Part shown: positions 16,424 through 25,956 of the stretch, piece by piece
Position numbering within the stretch: the first letter of the stretch is position 1
How the letters are laid out: each line of letters starts with the position of its first letter
DNA from: Paenibacillus wynnii
GTDB taxonomy: Bacteria > Bacillota > Bacilli > Paenibacillales > Paenibacillaceae
Direction: 5' to 3'
Length of the DNA stretch: 64,000 bases
Assembly: GCF_030812855.1 (NCBI RefSeq)
Contig: NZ_JAUSTK010000019.1
Location: 26,181-90,180 of the forward strand
Made by a program: the position numbers and the translations under genes
Notes under the pieces: generated by a model
What the model was told of the DNA's origin: nothing
The model's input: only the letters and a program-made list of their open reading frames with translations
Database searches by the model: none

Positions 16424-16460
16424 CTCACTTACTATTATAACGTTAATTACAGCCCCGTAG

Positions 16461-18026
16461 CTAATCCTTCAGACAAGGAAGGGTGATGGTGAAGGATGTA
16501 CCTGCCCCGGGTTCGCTGCTTACCTTTATCTCTCCGCCGTGAGCCTCAACGATAGATTTTGTGATGGATAATCCTAGGCCCGATCCTCCGTATTTGCGTG
16601 TGCGCGATGAATCGCTGCGGTAAAATCTGTCAAATATATGCGGAAGATGCTCGGCTGAGATACCGGAACCGTTGTCTCGTATGGTTACCTCGACATGAGC
16701 ATTCCTGTAATGCATAGCCATATCAATAGTACCCTTCTCGGGGTCCGTATGCTGAACCGCATTGTGAAAAAGATTAAGGATAACCTGCTTTATCTTATCG
16801 GGATCGTATCTACCGCGTATACCGTAAGAAATATCGAAGGTAACCTCTCGATTTCCGGCCAGCACCAGGAGATGTGGCTGCATCTCAGAAATGACTTCTC
16901 CAAGCAGCAGATCCATAACTTGCAGCTGTGGAGCTCCGTCCATGCGGGCCAGCAACAGTAGATCCTCCACCAGCTTGTTAATCCGTTTCGATTCACCATG
17001 CATGCTGTGCAGCGAGTTGTATAGTTGTTCTTTGTTATCAGCGGCTCCCCGGAGTAGGACCTCCAAGAAACCATGAATGGAGGTAAGAGGAGTTCTCAGC
17101 TCATGGGAGGCATCGGCGGCAAAACGACGCATTTGCTCTTTAGCCTCCCTTTCATTGTGGAAGGATATCTCCAGACGTTCCAACATACTATTAAAAGAGA
17201 GAGCCAGTTTGTCAATTTCATTCTGTCCCTGTTCAACCGGAAATCGTACATCCAGGTTGCCTGCATCAATGATATGAGCAGTTTCCCCCATATTGGATAA
17301 AGGAATTAGTGTTTTTCTCAGCGCAGGCAGATACATAAAGAGGCCGGCCAGTAAAGCAACCAATGACAAAGCTGCAAAAATAAGCAGTTGCTGCATGATT
17401 ACATCACTTAAAGGACCTGTATCCATACTCATTTGCAGTAGCAGCTTGGCATCACCCGGTCGACCCAGACTCATGAATACGGCCAAATGCTCACTGCCGT
17501 CTTCGGCAGTTATGAGTTTGTAATTGCCGGTTGCCCGTTCTGTTATATGTAGCAGCAGATCCTTGTATTCAGCATCGGAAAGCCTGGGTGCAGTCGAATC
17601 AGACAATGTTTCTTGCTGGAAATCCCTGAAGGTACCGTCTGAACTGTAGATAGCAATTGTCGTATGGGCGTCCAGTAGGAGAGGGCGTCTATTGCCATCA
17701 GAACGCAAACCACCAGACGGGAGCTTAGGACCGACGTTTTTACCATTCGGAGATGTAATTTCTTCCCCTGCAAAGCCCCCATTTAGTAAGCCGTCACTTG
17801 TGTAATTAAGAAAGTTGAAAAACAATTCACGGGGTACAGAACGTATTTGAGTTTCCATAGACTCGGCTCTGTTGCTATAGATGAAATCCCTCATCAGGAA
17901 ATATTGCAGCACCCCGATGAGCAGCAGCAATCCTGACAGAATTAAGATCGAGATGGCAAGGAGCTGCTTCCTCAGGGAGCGGGGGGCTGCGAGACGGTGA
18001 ATAAGGCGGGAGATACGGGAAATCAT
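16461..18026 (-). CDS. Two-component sensor histidine kinase
   Basis: The 521-residue protein has two membrane segments (residues about 20-45 and 205-230) flanking an extracytoplasmic sensor of about 160 residues. A HAMP domain follows, then HisKA with A-S-H-E-L-R-T-P (phospho-acceptor His about residue 308), and HATPase_c with D-N-G-S-G-I and G-G-S-G-L-G-L. It phosphorylates the regulator encoded just upstream; the ATG overlaps that gene's stop (ATGA). The signal is unknown. The shared operator (see 18759) suggests a cell-envelope glycosylation role. Confidence 0.93.
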   Translation of the reverse strand: MISRISRLIHRLAAPRSLRKQLLAISILILSGLLLLIGVLQYFLMRDFIYSNRAESMETQIRSVPRELFFNFLNYTSDGLLNGGFAGEEITSPNGKNVGPKLPSGGLRSDGNRRPLLLDAHTTIAIYSSDGTFRDFQQETLSDSTAPRLSDAEYKDLLLHITERATGNYKLITAEDGSEHLAVFMSLGRPGDAKLLLQMSMDTGPLSDVIMQQLLIFAALSLVALLAGLFMYLPALRKTLIPLSNMGETAHIIDAGNLDVRFPVEQGQNEIDKLALSFNSMLERLEISFHNEREAKEQMRRFAADASHELRTPLTSIHGFLEVLLRGAADNKEQLYNSLHSMHGESKRINKLVEDLLLLARMDGAPQLQVMDLLLGEVISEMQPHLLVLAGNREVTFDISYGIRGRYDPDKIKQVILNLFHNAVQHTDPEKGTIDMAMHYRNAHVEVTIRDNGSGISAEHLPHIFDRFYRSDSSRTRKYGGSGLGLSITKSIVEAHGGEIKVSSEPGAGTSFTITLPCLKD

Positions 18027-18709
18027 ATGAGATCCACCCGATAACCAGAGCCTCGAAGAGTACGGATGGTTCGGTGTTCTTTATCTCCGAGTTTCTCGCG
18101 GAGGGAGCGGATGTACACTTCGACGATATTCTCCTCTCCGCCAAAATCATAACCCCATACCTTGTCTAATATCATGGCTTTACTAAGAACCAGGCCGTGA
18201 TTAATGATAAGGTACTGAAGCAGTTCATACTCTGTAGGTGAAAGTTCCAAAATCTCATCTTTGTGGCGGATTTCCTTTCGGCGTCCGTCTATTCTGAATG
18301 GGCCGCAGCGAACCTCGCCGAGCAGACCAGGGAAATGATTGCGTAGCCTTGCCTGAATCCGGGCCAGAAGCTCGTCAAAGCTAAAAGGTTTGACCATATA
18401 ATCATCCGCACCGATAGACAAGCCTTTGACACGGTCATCAACCTCATCTTTGGCGGTAAGCATGATAACAGCAATTTCACTTTCCTCGGCTTGGAGGTAA
18501 CGGCATACTTCAAAGCCGTCCATACCTGGCATCATAACATCAAGAATCGCTACATGCGGTTTGAAGTCGGCGGCTATTGCTATAGCTGATAAACCATCGG
18601 AAGCAGTCTGTACTTCAAATCCCTCGTTGACCAGTCCGATTTCCAAGAACTGCAAGATATGAGGCTCGTCGTCCACCAATAAAAGTCGTACACCTTGAGC
18701 GGCTTTCAA
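18023..18709 (-). CDS. OmpR/PhoB-family response regulator
   Basis: The 228-residue protein has a receiver domain (L-L-V-D-D-E-P, phospho-acceptor in A-I-L-D-V-M-M-P, switch K in V-K-P-F-S) and a C-terminal winged-helix Trans_reg_C domain ending G-S-G-Y-R-V-D. The start is taken as TTG 18709 because GGAGGG lies seven bases before it. Upstream ATGs at 18724 and 18745 lack ribosome binding sites, and 18745 overlaps the predicted -10 (18744-18749). Co-transcribed with the kinase. Confidence 0.9.
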   Translation of the reverse strand: MKAAQGVRLLLVDDEPHILQFLEIGLVNEGFEVQTASDGLSAIAIAADFKPHVAILDVMMPGMDGFEVCRYLQAEESEIAVIMLTAKDEVDDRVKGLSIGADDYMVKPFSFDELLARIQARLRNHFPGLLGEVRCGPFRIDGRRKEIRHKDEILELSPTEYELLQYLIINHGLVLSKAMILDKVWGYDFGGEENIVEVYIRSLREKLGDKEHRTIRTLRGSGYRVDLI

Positions 18710-18743
18710 TCCAGGTCCCTCCATTGTAAAAGTAGTTAGCAAC

Positions 18744-18775
18744 ATTATGACATAACGGGTTGAACGTTTGCTGAA
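18744..18775 (-). promoter_or_regulatory. Direct-repeat operator and -10 of the two-component operon
   Basis: On the minus strand TTCAGC (18775-18770) and TTCAAC (18764-18759) are 11 bp apart and nine bases upstream of a CATAAT -10 (18749-18744). There is no proper -35, as expected for a promoter activated by an OmpR-type regulator. The 17-base site differs at only two positions from the one at 11740 before the GT39 gene. Confidence 0.65.
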
Positions 18776-18915
18776 GATTGCCCAAATCTTTTGTTATTTG
18801 ATTAAAAAACATCGTTCACGGTTAATCATATTGGTTAATCATAATATAAGAAGTTAAGTGTATTAATAAGGACTATAATAGAAATAGAGGTGTTTTTTGG
18901 ATATGATAAAGGGTT

Positions 18916-18944
18916 TTGACGGCGGCTAGCGAACACATTACAAT
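18916..18944 (+). promoter_or_regulatory. Sigma-A promoter of the glycogen operon
   Basis: TTGACG and TACAAT are separated by 17 bp. A leader of about 175 nt follows before glgC, with a TGGAG/CTCCA hairpin near 18962-18977. The remainder of the 18776-19127 gap is A+T-rich with nothing else recognisable. Confidence 0.75.
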
Positions 18945-19127
18945 AAGGATAACATCAGGGTTTGGAGAGCCCCCTCCAGTCTGATAATTCCTTTTCTGTG
19001 TGGTTTTCCCCGTTCTTTAATCTTACCAAGCTCCTAATTAAGCACATTTCTTTAATTTTCACCTCTATTTGCATTCACTCAACTAATTTTCGCCGCTTTA
19101 CTATTTAAAGGTCAAGGAGGCTCTTCC

Positions 19128-20291
19128 ATGAAGAAAAAAGAGATGGTGGCCATGTTATTAGCGGGAGGCCAAGGCAAAAGGTTGAAGTCACTGACGAAGT
19201 CACTGGCTAAGCCGGCCGTTTATTTTGGAGGCACCTACCGAATTATTGATTTCCCCTTAAGCAACTGTACGAATTCGGGAATTGACACGGTTGGCGTATT
19301 AACCCAGTATGAACCCCTTGTACTTCACTCTTATATTGGAGTAGGAAACGACTGGGACTTAAATCGGAAGAATGGCGGGGTATTCGTATTGCCGCCGCAT
19401 GAACGGGAGAATGGGAGCAGTTGGTACCGCGGGACTGCGGATGCAATTTATCGTAATCTGAAATTTGTCGATCAATTTGATCCTGAGCATGTGCTTATAC
19501 TCTCAGGCGATCATATTTACAAAATGGACTATAACGCAATGCTTCAATACCATAAGGAAAGAAATGCAGACTGCACGATCTCTGTCATCGATGTTCCTCT
19601 GGAGGAAGCTAGTCGTTTTGGCATATTGAATACGGATGAAGATCTCAAAATCTATGAATTTGATGAGAAGCCTTCTAAGCCGAAGAGTACTTTGGCCTCA
19701 ATGGGCGTTTATATTTTTAAATGGGATGTATTAAGGAAATACCTGTTGGAGGATGGGGAGAATGCCCTGTCATCCCATGATTTTGGTAAAGATATTATTC
19801 CTATGATGGTGGAAAATAACAATTCCCTCTTCGCTTATCCATTTGAAGGATATTGGAGAGATGTGGGTACAGTGAACAGCTTATGGGAGGCGAATATGGA
19901 TTTGCTCTGTGACAATCCGCCGCTTAACCTGAACGATCCGAACTGGCGTATTTACACACGAAATCCAAACCAACCGGCTCAATACGTAGCTCCGGGTGCA
20001 AAGGTTTCCAGTTGCATTGTTAATGAAGGCTGCATTGTTCACGGCGAGGTTAACCATTCGGTCCTCTTTTATGGAGTTGAGGTGGGTGAAGGTAGTGTTA
20101 TTACGGACTCGGTCATCATGCCTAAAGTTAAGATTGGAAAAAACGTACGGATTCACAAAGCCATCATCAGCGAAAATATAGTAATCGAGGATAATATGGA
20201 TATTGGCATTGAGCGGGAGAATGAAGATGATATCCTGCTTATTGACAAGAAAAGCAAAAAGAAAAAACCAATCGCAGCCAAAACCATATAA
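19128..20291 (+). CDS. glgC: Glucose-1-phosphate adenylyltransferase, catalytic subunit
   Basis: The 387-residue enzyme makes ADP-glucose from glucose 1-phosphate and ATP, the committed step of glycogen synthesis. The N-terminal nucleotidyltransferase domain has [15 protein letters not shown] and K-P-A-V-Y-F-G-G, and a W-Y-R-G-T-A-D-A motif follows. The C-terminal part is a left-handed beta helix. AAGGAGG precedes ATG. It is followed 24 bp later by glgD, with which Bacillus GlgC forms a mixed complex. Confidence 0.96.
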   Translation: MKKKEMVAMLLAGGQGKRLKSLTKSLAKPAVYFGGTYRIIDFPLSNCTNSGIDTVGVLTQYEPLVLHSYIGVGNDWDLNRKNGGVFVLPPHERENGSSWYRGTADAIYRNLKFVDQFDPEHVLILSGDHIYKMDYNAMLQYHKERNADCTISVIDVPLEEASRFGILNTDEDLKIYEFDEKPSKPKSTLASMGVYIFKWDVLRKYLLEDGENALSSHDFGKDIIPMMVENNNSLFAYPFEGYWRDVGTVNSLWEANMDLLCDNPPLNLNDPNWRIYTRNPNQPAQYVAPGAKVSSCIVNEGCIVHGEVNHSVLFYGVEVGEGSVITDSVIMPKVKIGKNVRIHKAIISENIVIEDNMDIGIERENEDDILLIDKKSKKKKPIAAKTI

Positions 20292-20315
20292 TCGATTAGA
20301 GGATGGTGGATTCCG

Positions 20316-21419
20316 ATGAAGCAACTTATGGGTGTTATCAATTTGGACCATGAATTGGATAATTTAAATGAACTAACCTACTTCCGCTCCGGTGCGGCCG
20401 TGCCTTTTGCGAGTCGTTATCGGTTGATTGACTTTGTTCTTTCCAACATGATGCGTGCCGATCTGGAGAGCGTTGGGCTGTTTGTCCGCCGTAAATACCG
20501 CTCATTGATGGATCACTTGGGTGACGGTAAATCGTGGGATATGAACCGCAAGCATGGCGGGCTGTTTATTTTGCCTCCGGACTGGAATGATCCAACGGAT
20601 ACTTCTTTAGGTGATTTACAGCATTTCCATAATAACCTGGACTTTTTCAAACGCGCATCTGCCAAATATGTAGTCTTCTCCGGCACGCAGCATATCACGA
20701 CAATGGATATCGAAGATATGTATAAATACCATTTGGAAAAAGGCGCCGATGTTACTGTGGTCTACAAAAAAGTGGATCAGCTTCAGCCTGAACATGATCT
20801 TTGCCAGCGTGTTGAGGTAGATGAACATAATAATGTAATAGGTATCCATCATGAGAAGGATCATCATAACCTGTATCTGGATATGTTTATTATGGAGAAA
20901 GCACTTTTTCTAGAGAAGGTTAAATACAGCATTGCCCACGGAGAAAGCTACTTTTTCCGGGATGTGATCCAAAAAAATCGGCATAATCTAAAAATTGCCG
21001 GCTACGAGTACAAAGGCTATCATGCGGTTATTAACTCTCTGGAGAGCTACTATAAGAATAGTCTTGAGCTTTTGGAGCCGGACAATTATTTCAGCCTTTT
21101 TAAAGAAAATCCGGTGCAGACCAAAATTAAATACGAAGCGCCAACTCGTTACCTAGAAAGCGCAGATGTCAGTAATTCGCTTATTGCGAACGGCTGTATC
21201 ATCGCGGGGAAAGTTGAGAACAGCGTGATTTTCCGTGGAGTGCAGGTGCGAAAGGGAGCGAGAATCACGAACTCTGTCATCATGCAAAAATGTGTAATTG
21301 ATGAGAATGCTGTAATTGAAAATGTTATTATGGATAAAGACGTTCATCTCAGCAAAGATCGGATACTTGTTGGAGATCATAGACGGCCATTCGTCATCGC
21401 CAAAAGCAGTAAAATATAA
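20316..21419 (+). CDS. glgD: Glucose-1-phosphate adenylyltransferase, GlgD subunit
   Basis: The 367-residue paralogue of GlgC retains the fold (R-Y-R-L-I-D-F-V-L-S-N segment, C-terminal beta helix). It lacks the G-G-x-G-x-R nucleotide-binding loop at its N terminus, where it reads I-N-L-D-H-E-L. GlgD is therefore a non-catalytic or regulatory partner that stimulates GlgC. The gene lies between glgC and glgP on the same transcript. Confidence 0.94.
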   Translation: MKQLMGVINLDHELDNLNELTYFRSGAAVPFASRYRLIDFVLSNMMRADLESVGLFVRRKYRSLMDHLGDGKSWDMNRKHGGLFILPPDWNDPTDTSLGDLQHFHNNLDFFKRASAKYVVFSGTQHITTMDIEDMYKYHLEKGADVTVVYKKVDQLQPEHDLCQRVEVDEHNNVIGIHHEKDHHNLYLDMFIMEKALFLEKVKYSIAHGESYFFRDVIQKNRHNLKIAGYEYKGYHAVINSLESYYKNSLELLEPDNYFSLFKENPVQTKIKYEAPTRYLESADVSNSLIANGCIIAGKVENSVIFRGVQVRKGARITNSVIMQKCVIDENAVIENVIMDKDVHLSKDRILVGDHRRPFVIAKSSKI

Positions 21420-21474
21420 ACCGCTAATTGCCGCTGCCGTTTAGTTAAAAGCTTCTGTGAGGAGGAACCTGCTA

Positions 21475-23907
21475 TTGTTTAACGATAAAGAAACTTTCAA
21501 ACAAGTATTCCGCGAGAAACTCATCGGAAATCTGGGCAAACCGCTCGAAGAAGCTTCCAATGCCGATATTTACAATATTTTGGGCAACATGATCCGCGAG
21601 AATGCCGGCAAAAATTGGGTGGAAACCAATCAAAGATTCAAGGCCGATAAGGGGAAGCAGGTTTACTATTTTTCAATGGAGTTTCTGATCGGCAGGCTTC
21701 TCGGTAACAACCTGCTGAATATGGGCGTGCTGGAGGTAGTGCGCGAAGGTTTGGCAGACCTTGGCTTTTGTCTTAAGGATATTGAGGAAGAAGAGGCTGA
21801 TGCAGGCCTTGGGAACGGTGGTCTTGGCCGTCTGGCAGCCTGTTTCCTGGATTCACTGGCTTCACTCCAATATGCAGGGCATGGCACCGGAATACGTTAC
21901 AAATATGGTTTGTTTGAGCAGAAAATCGTAGACGGGTACCAGGTTGAACTACCCGATTACTGGTTGCAGAAGGACAACGTATGGGAAGTACGTCGTGAAG
22001 ACAAGCAGGTGGAAGTGAAGTTTTGGGGACATGTCGACAGCTATGAGAAGGATGGCCAATTAGTTTTTGAACATAAGGACTATGAGGCTGTCCGCGCAGT
22101 ACCTTACGATGTACCTGTTATTGGTGCGGATCGGAGGCATGTGAATACTCTTCGTAACTGGAGCGCTGAGTCTATTACCCAGCCGGGCAGGATGTTTGGT
22201 ACCCGGGGTGGTGCTGACTACCATAAGTTCCTAGAGTATAAACGATCTGTGGAGTCGATCTCCGAGTTCCTATACCCGGATGATTCCCAGTACGAGGGTA
22301 AACTTCTCCGCCTGAAGCAGCAGTATTTCCTCTGCAGCGCAGGTCTGCAAAGTATACTCCGTACCTTTGATAAGCTGGGGCTTCCTTATGACACGCTTCC
22401 TGATAAGGTTGGGCTACACATTAATGATACTCATCCTACACTGGTTATTCCGGAGCTTATGCGGATTCTGATGGATCTGAAAGGCGTGAGCTGGGATGAA
22501 GCATGGGATATAACGACACGTATGGTTTCGTATACGAACCACACCATTCTAAGTGAAGCGTTAGAGAAATGGCCTGTTAATATGGTCAAGGAGCTTTTAC
22601 CGCGTATTCACCTGATTATTGAAGAGATCAATGCACGCTTCTGCCGTGAACTGATGGACCGTTATCCCGGGGATCAGGACCGTATTTCACAAATGGCAAT
22701 TATCTATGGGGATCAGGTCAGAATGGCCCATTTGGCTATTGTAGGCAGCTTTAGTGTGAATGGCGTGGCCGCCCTTCATACCGAAATCTTGCAAAAACGC
22801 GAGATGAAGCTGTTCAATGAGTTGTACCCGCATCGGTTCAATAACAAAACGAACGGGATTACCCATCGCCGCTGGCTGTTGCATGCGAATCCTCCGCTTA
22901 CCAACTTGATCAATGAAGCTATTGGTACACGCTGGATTACGCATCCGCAGGAAATGATCGGCCTTATTAAATACTGTGAGGATTCCTCTTTCCAAGAAAA
23001 AGTCGCAGGGATTAAAAGACAAAACAAACTGCGGTTGGCAGAATTTATTAGCACCAAACACGGGGGGAAGGTTGACCCGGATTCGATCTTTGATGTGCAT
23101 GTAAAAAGGCTCCACGGGTACAAACGTCAGCTGCTTAATGTTCTTCATATTATGCATCTTTATAATCAAATCAAAGCAAATCCTTCTATGGATATGGTAC
23201 CGCGTACGTTCATTTTCGGAGCAAAAGCAGCACCTAGTTATCACTTGGCGAAACGCACGATCAAACTGATCAACACCGTTGCTGATGTAGTTAATAATGA
23301 TCCGGACGTTAAAGGTAAAGTTCGTATATTCTTTCTGGAGAATTATTCCGTTTCGTTGGCTGAGAAAATCATTCCGGCAGCAGATGTCAGTGAACAAATC
23401 TCAACCGCCAGCAAGGAAGCTTCCGGTACAGGGAATATGAAGTTTATGATGAACGGTGCTCTTACCATTGGGACTATGGATGGTGCTAACGTGGAAATGC
23501 ACGAAATGGTCGGTGATGATAATATGTTTCTGTTTGGCCTTCGTGCCGAGCAGGTACTTGATTATTATCAATACGGTGGATATTACGCCCGCGATATTTA
23601 TAATGAGGACAGTCGCTTGAAGGAAGTATTGGATCAGCTCGTTTCGCCAGGGCCTATTTGCTGCCATACTCAAGAGTTCGATCAAATTTTCCATTCGCTG
23701 CTGGATAACAATGATGAGTACTTTGTGTTGAAGGATTTTGCAAGCTATGTCGAAACACATGTCGAAATTGATCGTGATTATCGGAATCAGAAGGAATGGC
23801 TGAAGAAGTCGATTATTAATATAGGTCACTCCGGTAAATTCTCCAGTGATAATACGATTAGTCGATATGCTTCAGAAATTTGGAATATCAGCCCGGTTCG
23901 GTTCTAA
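21475..23907 (+). CDS. glgP: Glycogen/alpha-glucan phosphorylase
   Basis: The 810-residue enzyme releases glucose 1-phosphate from alpha-1,4-glucans. It shows the A-G-L-G-N-G-G-L-G-R-L-A-A-C-F motif near residue 110 and the pyridoxal-phosphate motif E-A-S-G-T-G-N-M-K-F with the cofactor lysine about residue 655. The start is TTG 21475, nine bases after GGAGG at 21461; a GTG at 21457 overlaps that ribosome binding site and is less likely. No glgA or glgB is present in this cluster. Confidence 0.95.
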   Translation: MFNDKETFKQVFREKLIGNLGKPLEEASNADIYNILGNMIRENAGKNWVETNQRFKADKGKQVYYFSMEFLIGRLLGNNLLNMGVLEVVREGLADLGFCLKDIEEEEADAGLGNGGLGRLAACFLDSLASLQYAGHGTGIRYKYGLFEQKIVDGYQVELPDYWLQKDNVWEVRREDKQVEVKFWGHVDSYEKDGQLVFEHKDYEAVRAVPYDVPVIGADRRHVNTLRNWSAESITQPGRMFGTRGGADYHKFLEYKRSVESISEFLYPDDSQYEGKLLRLKQQYFLCSAGLQSILRTFDKLGLPYDTLPDKVGLHINDTHPTLVIPELMRILMDLKGVSWDEAWDITTRMVSYTNHTILSEALEKWPVNMVKELLPRIHLIIEEINARFCRELMDRYPGDQDRISQMAIIYGDQVRMAHLAIVGSFSVNGVAALHTEILQKREMKLFNELYPHRFNNKTNGITHRRWLLHANPPLTNLINEAIGTRWITHPQEMIGLIKYCEDSSFQEKVAGIKRQNKLRLAEFISTKHGGKVDPDSIFDVHVKRLHGYKRQLLNVLHIMHLYNQIKANPSMDMVPRTFIFGAKAAPSYHLAKRTIKLINTVADVVNNDPDVKGKVRIFFLENYSVSLAEKIIPAADVSEQISTASKEASGTGNMKFMMNGALTIGTMDGANVEMHEMVGDDNMFLFGLRAEQVLDYYQYGGYYARDIYNEDSRLKEVLDQLVSPGPICCHTQEFDQIFHSLLDNNDEYFVLKDFASYVETHVEIDRDYRNQKEWLKKSIINIGHSGKFSSDNTISRYASEIWNISPVRF

Positions 23908-23930
23908 TCTAATCCATTACAAAATGGTAA

Positions 23931-24083
23931 CTGGGGCGCTACGCGAACGGAACGTTGCGTAAGTAGCTTGTTGTCTTCAGATGTATTTGAATTACACTTA
24001 GCAGTGTACATCCGAAGACAAAGGCGACCGCTAACGCTTTTACGCAATCATTCCGTCCTCTCCGCTGGTTTCAGCGGAACCAT
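23931..24083. repeat. Dispersed hairpin repeat, copy A
   Basis: About 150 bp match, in inverted orientation, the repeat at 32208-32360. Conserved blocks are CGCGAACGGA near the left, GGCGACCGCTA-CGCTTTT-CGCAATC in the middle and CCGTCCTC with TTTCAGCGGAA at the right. The centre (23971-24021) folds as TTGTCTTC-A-GATGTA with TACATC-C-GAAGACAA. No coding function is seen. Confidence 0.85.
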
Positions 24084-24136
24084 TCAACAATTTCTCCAAA
24101 ACCAGCCCAAAGAACCCACTACGGATTAAAAATGAA

Positions 24137-24179
24137 AACGAGCCACTCTCCAATAACCCGGAGACTGGCTCGTTTTTTA
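24137..24179 (+). terminator. Rho-independent terminator of the glycogen operon
   Basis: AACGAGCCA-c-TCTCC and GGAGA-c-TGGCTCGTT are followed by a T run. The reverse strand is also A/T-flanked, so it may act for the convergent sulfoxide reductase gene. Confidence 0.88.
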
Positions 24180-24279
24180 GCTTTTAAGGATTTGAATTAG
24201 TGCAAATAAATCTGGGGACAACAGCGGGCGGATGTCTAAACATTCACTGCAGTTACGCCAATCACCAAGCAGCTTTTAG

Positions 24280-24759
24280 CTAAATAACCTCCGTAATAAT
24301 GGCTGCAAAACGCTCCAGGAAGCGGCGCTCCTCATCATCGAAACGGTGCTTAATCGGACTGTCGATATCCAGTACACCCAAGAGGCGATCATCCTTGATC
24401 AAAGGAACGACAATCTCACTGTTGGAGGCGGCATCACAAGCAATATGTCCTGGGAATGCATGAACATCTCCTACCACAAGCGTGCGCCGTTCAGAAGCGG
24501 CTGTTCCACACACACCGCGGTTCAGCGGTATACGAATACAGGCAGGGAGTCCTTGAAACGGTCCAAGCACGAGCTCGTTTCCATCATATAAATAGAAGCC
24601 GGCCCAATTCGTGTCCGGTAAAGAGTATTTAAGAAGGGCTGAAGCATTAGCCAGATTGGCTATAGAATTGGGTTCATCTTGAATAAGTGCCACCAGCTGG
24701 GTTAGAACAGATTCAAACCGCTCGCTGCGTGTACTATCATAAGGCATAGCCTGAAACAT
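24280..24759 (-). CDS. Free methionine-(R)-sulfoxide reductase, GAF domain
   Basis: The 159-residue protein is a single GAF domain of the fRMsr/YtsP type, which reduces free methionine-R-sulfoxide. All three signature cysteines are present: P-A-C-I-R-I, G-V-C-G-T-A and H-I-A-C-D-A-A-S, followed by S-E-I-V-V-P. The N terminus is slightly extended compared with the E. coli form. The gene is monocistronic. Confidence 0.9.
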   Translation of the reverse strand: MFQAMPYDSTRSERFESVLTQLVALIQDEPNSIANLANASALLKYSLPDTNWAGFYLYDGNELVLGPFQGLPACIRIPLNRGVCGTAASERRTLVVGDVHAFPGHIACDAASNSEIVVPLIKDDRLLGVLDIDSPIKHRFDDEERRFLERFAAIITEVI

Positions 24760-24969
24760 GAAGCATCACCTTTCTGTAAGTTGACTCAGTAACTTAACTG
24801 TAATTTACAACATAATACAGCTTACAAGCTACGTCAAGGGTTAACAGAGTTAATATAAGTTAGTTACCGATAGATGCGGGGTTTTGAACTTGAGTATATG
24901 TTTCCAGGCCAGTGACGAAGGGTAATGATGATTAAGATACTGAAGGCTCTTGGCCAGAAGGAGTGAGAC

Positions 24970-25269
24970 ATGCGCGCCGATATACAGAATTTGTTTATGG
25001 GAATTCACATGCTTTATTTTGCCCATGAGAAAGACCTGACGGTAACGGATATGCAGCCTGAATTAGAGGACCTGGGATACCGTGTAGCAGAGCGGGAAGT
25101 GAAGCAGGAGCTGGAGCGGCTGACACAAGGCAATTTCTTAACTGCACACGATGATGCTTACAGTATTACCCGTACTGGTATTGAGGAGTTTAAGGATATA
25201 CAGGCGAAACTTCAGGTACTCAGCACCGGCGTACTTAAGCCCTTGAAAGCTGCCGGAGCAACGAAGTAA
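24970..25269 (+). CDS. Hypothetical protein, winged-helix-like
   Basis: The 99-residue protein is unrecognised. Its predicted order of helices and a short hairpin (Y-S-I-T-R-T-G near residue 65), plus a long C-terminal helix, resembles small winged-helix regulators such as PadR, but no motif confirms this. GAAGGAG lies at good spacing before ATG, and a terminator follows at 25285. Confidence 0.6.
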   Translation: MRADIQNLFMGIHMLYFAHEKDLTVTDMQPELEDLGYRVAEREVKQELERLTQGNFLTAHDDAYSITRTGIEEFKDIQAKLQVLSTGVLKPLKAAGATK

Positions 25270-25284
25270 TAGGCTTCCTAAAAT

Positions 25285-25338
25285 AACAGCGTTTGTAGTG
25301 GGTAGTGATTCTACTGCCCGGTACAAGCGCTGTTTTTA
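25285..25338 (+). terminator. Rho-independent terminator
   Basis: A long stem pairs AACAGCG, TTGTA and GGGTAG with CTACTGCCC, TACAA and CGCTGTT and is followed by TTTTT. Confidence 0.85.
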
Positions 25339-25376
25339 ATGTATAATGGATGGGTTATGAAAGGGGGCGGATTGAT

Positions 25377-25940
25377 TTGGGCGATGGGCATGTACCTGTA
25401 TTGACTGGACAGAGATTGTTGCTTAGGGCTATATCTGTGGATGATGCGGAAGCGTTATTTCACTGTTGGTCTAATCCTGAGGTTTCCTATTGGCTGGGGG
25501 CGCCCATGCTGTCATCGGTTTCCGAGACTCGGGAACTGATAGTCAGGTTATTGCAAATGGCTCAGGAGAATGACAGCCTCCGCTTTAGTATCGTCTTGCC
25601 TGAGGGTACCGTAATCGGGAGCTGCGCTTATAATAACTGGCAGCTTGAGGGTGCTTATCGAGGGGAGCTGGGCTGTGAATTACTACCTGAGTTTTGGGGT
25701 TGCGGGTATATGAGAGAGGCGCTGAGGCTCCTACTGAAGTTTGGTTTTGAAAGTATGGGGCTTAATCGGATAGAAGTAATATGTCGTCCGGATAATGCAC
25801 GTGCGGTAAGGCTTTTTACCGCGCTTGGATTTAGGCAGGAGGGGATACTTCGCCAATATCGTCATACGGAAGCGGGCTTTCAGGATGTGGCCATGTATTC
25901 GCTGCTGAACACGGACGGATGGCAGAATTGGATGTTATGA
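25377..25940 (+). CDS. GNAT N-acetyltransferase (RimJ/RimL type)
   Basis: The 187-residue protein opens with L-T-G-Q-R-L-L-L-R, then V-I-G-S-C-A-Y-N-N-W, and the acetyl-CoA loop region L-L-P-E-F-W-G-C-G-Y-M-R-E-A-L. N-R-I-E-V-I-C-R-P-D-N and the A-L-G-F-R-Q-E-G motif complete the RimJ-like pattern. The substrate may be a protein N terminus or a small molecule. TTG 25377 follows GAAAGGGGG; an ATG at 25350 lies only three bases past a TATAAT (25342-25347) and is unlikely. Confidence 0.85.
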   Translation: MGDGHVPVLTGQRLLLRAISVDDAEALFHCWSNPEVSYWLGAPMLSSVSETRELIVRLLQMAQENDSLRFSIVLPEGTVIGSCAYNNWQLEGAYRGELGCELLPEFWGCGYMREALRLLLKFGFESMGLNRIEVICRPDNARAVRLFTALGFRQEGILRQYRHTEAGFQDVAMYSLLNTDGWQNWML

Positions 25941-25956
25941 GAGAGGATTTGGAATC

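Noticed and set aside
16159..16440. Plus-strand reading frame with a 22-residue repeated peptide
   Set aside because: It arises because the 66-bp tandem unit is a multiple of three. It overlaps the flavoprotein gene on the other strand and has no ribosome binding site.
18944..19127. Riboswitch in the glgC leader
   Set aside because: The leader is long enough, but I see only one small hairpin and no known aptamer consensus or terminator.
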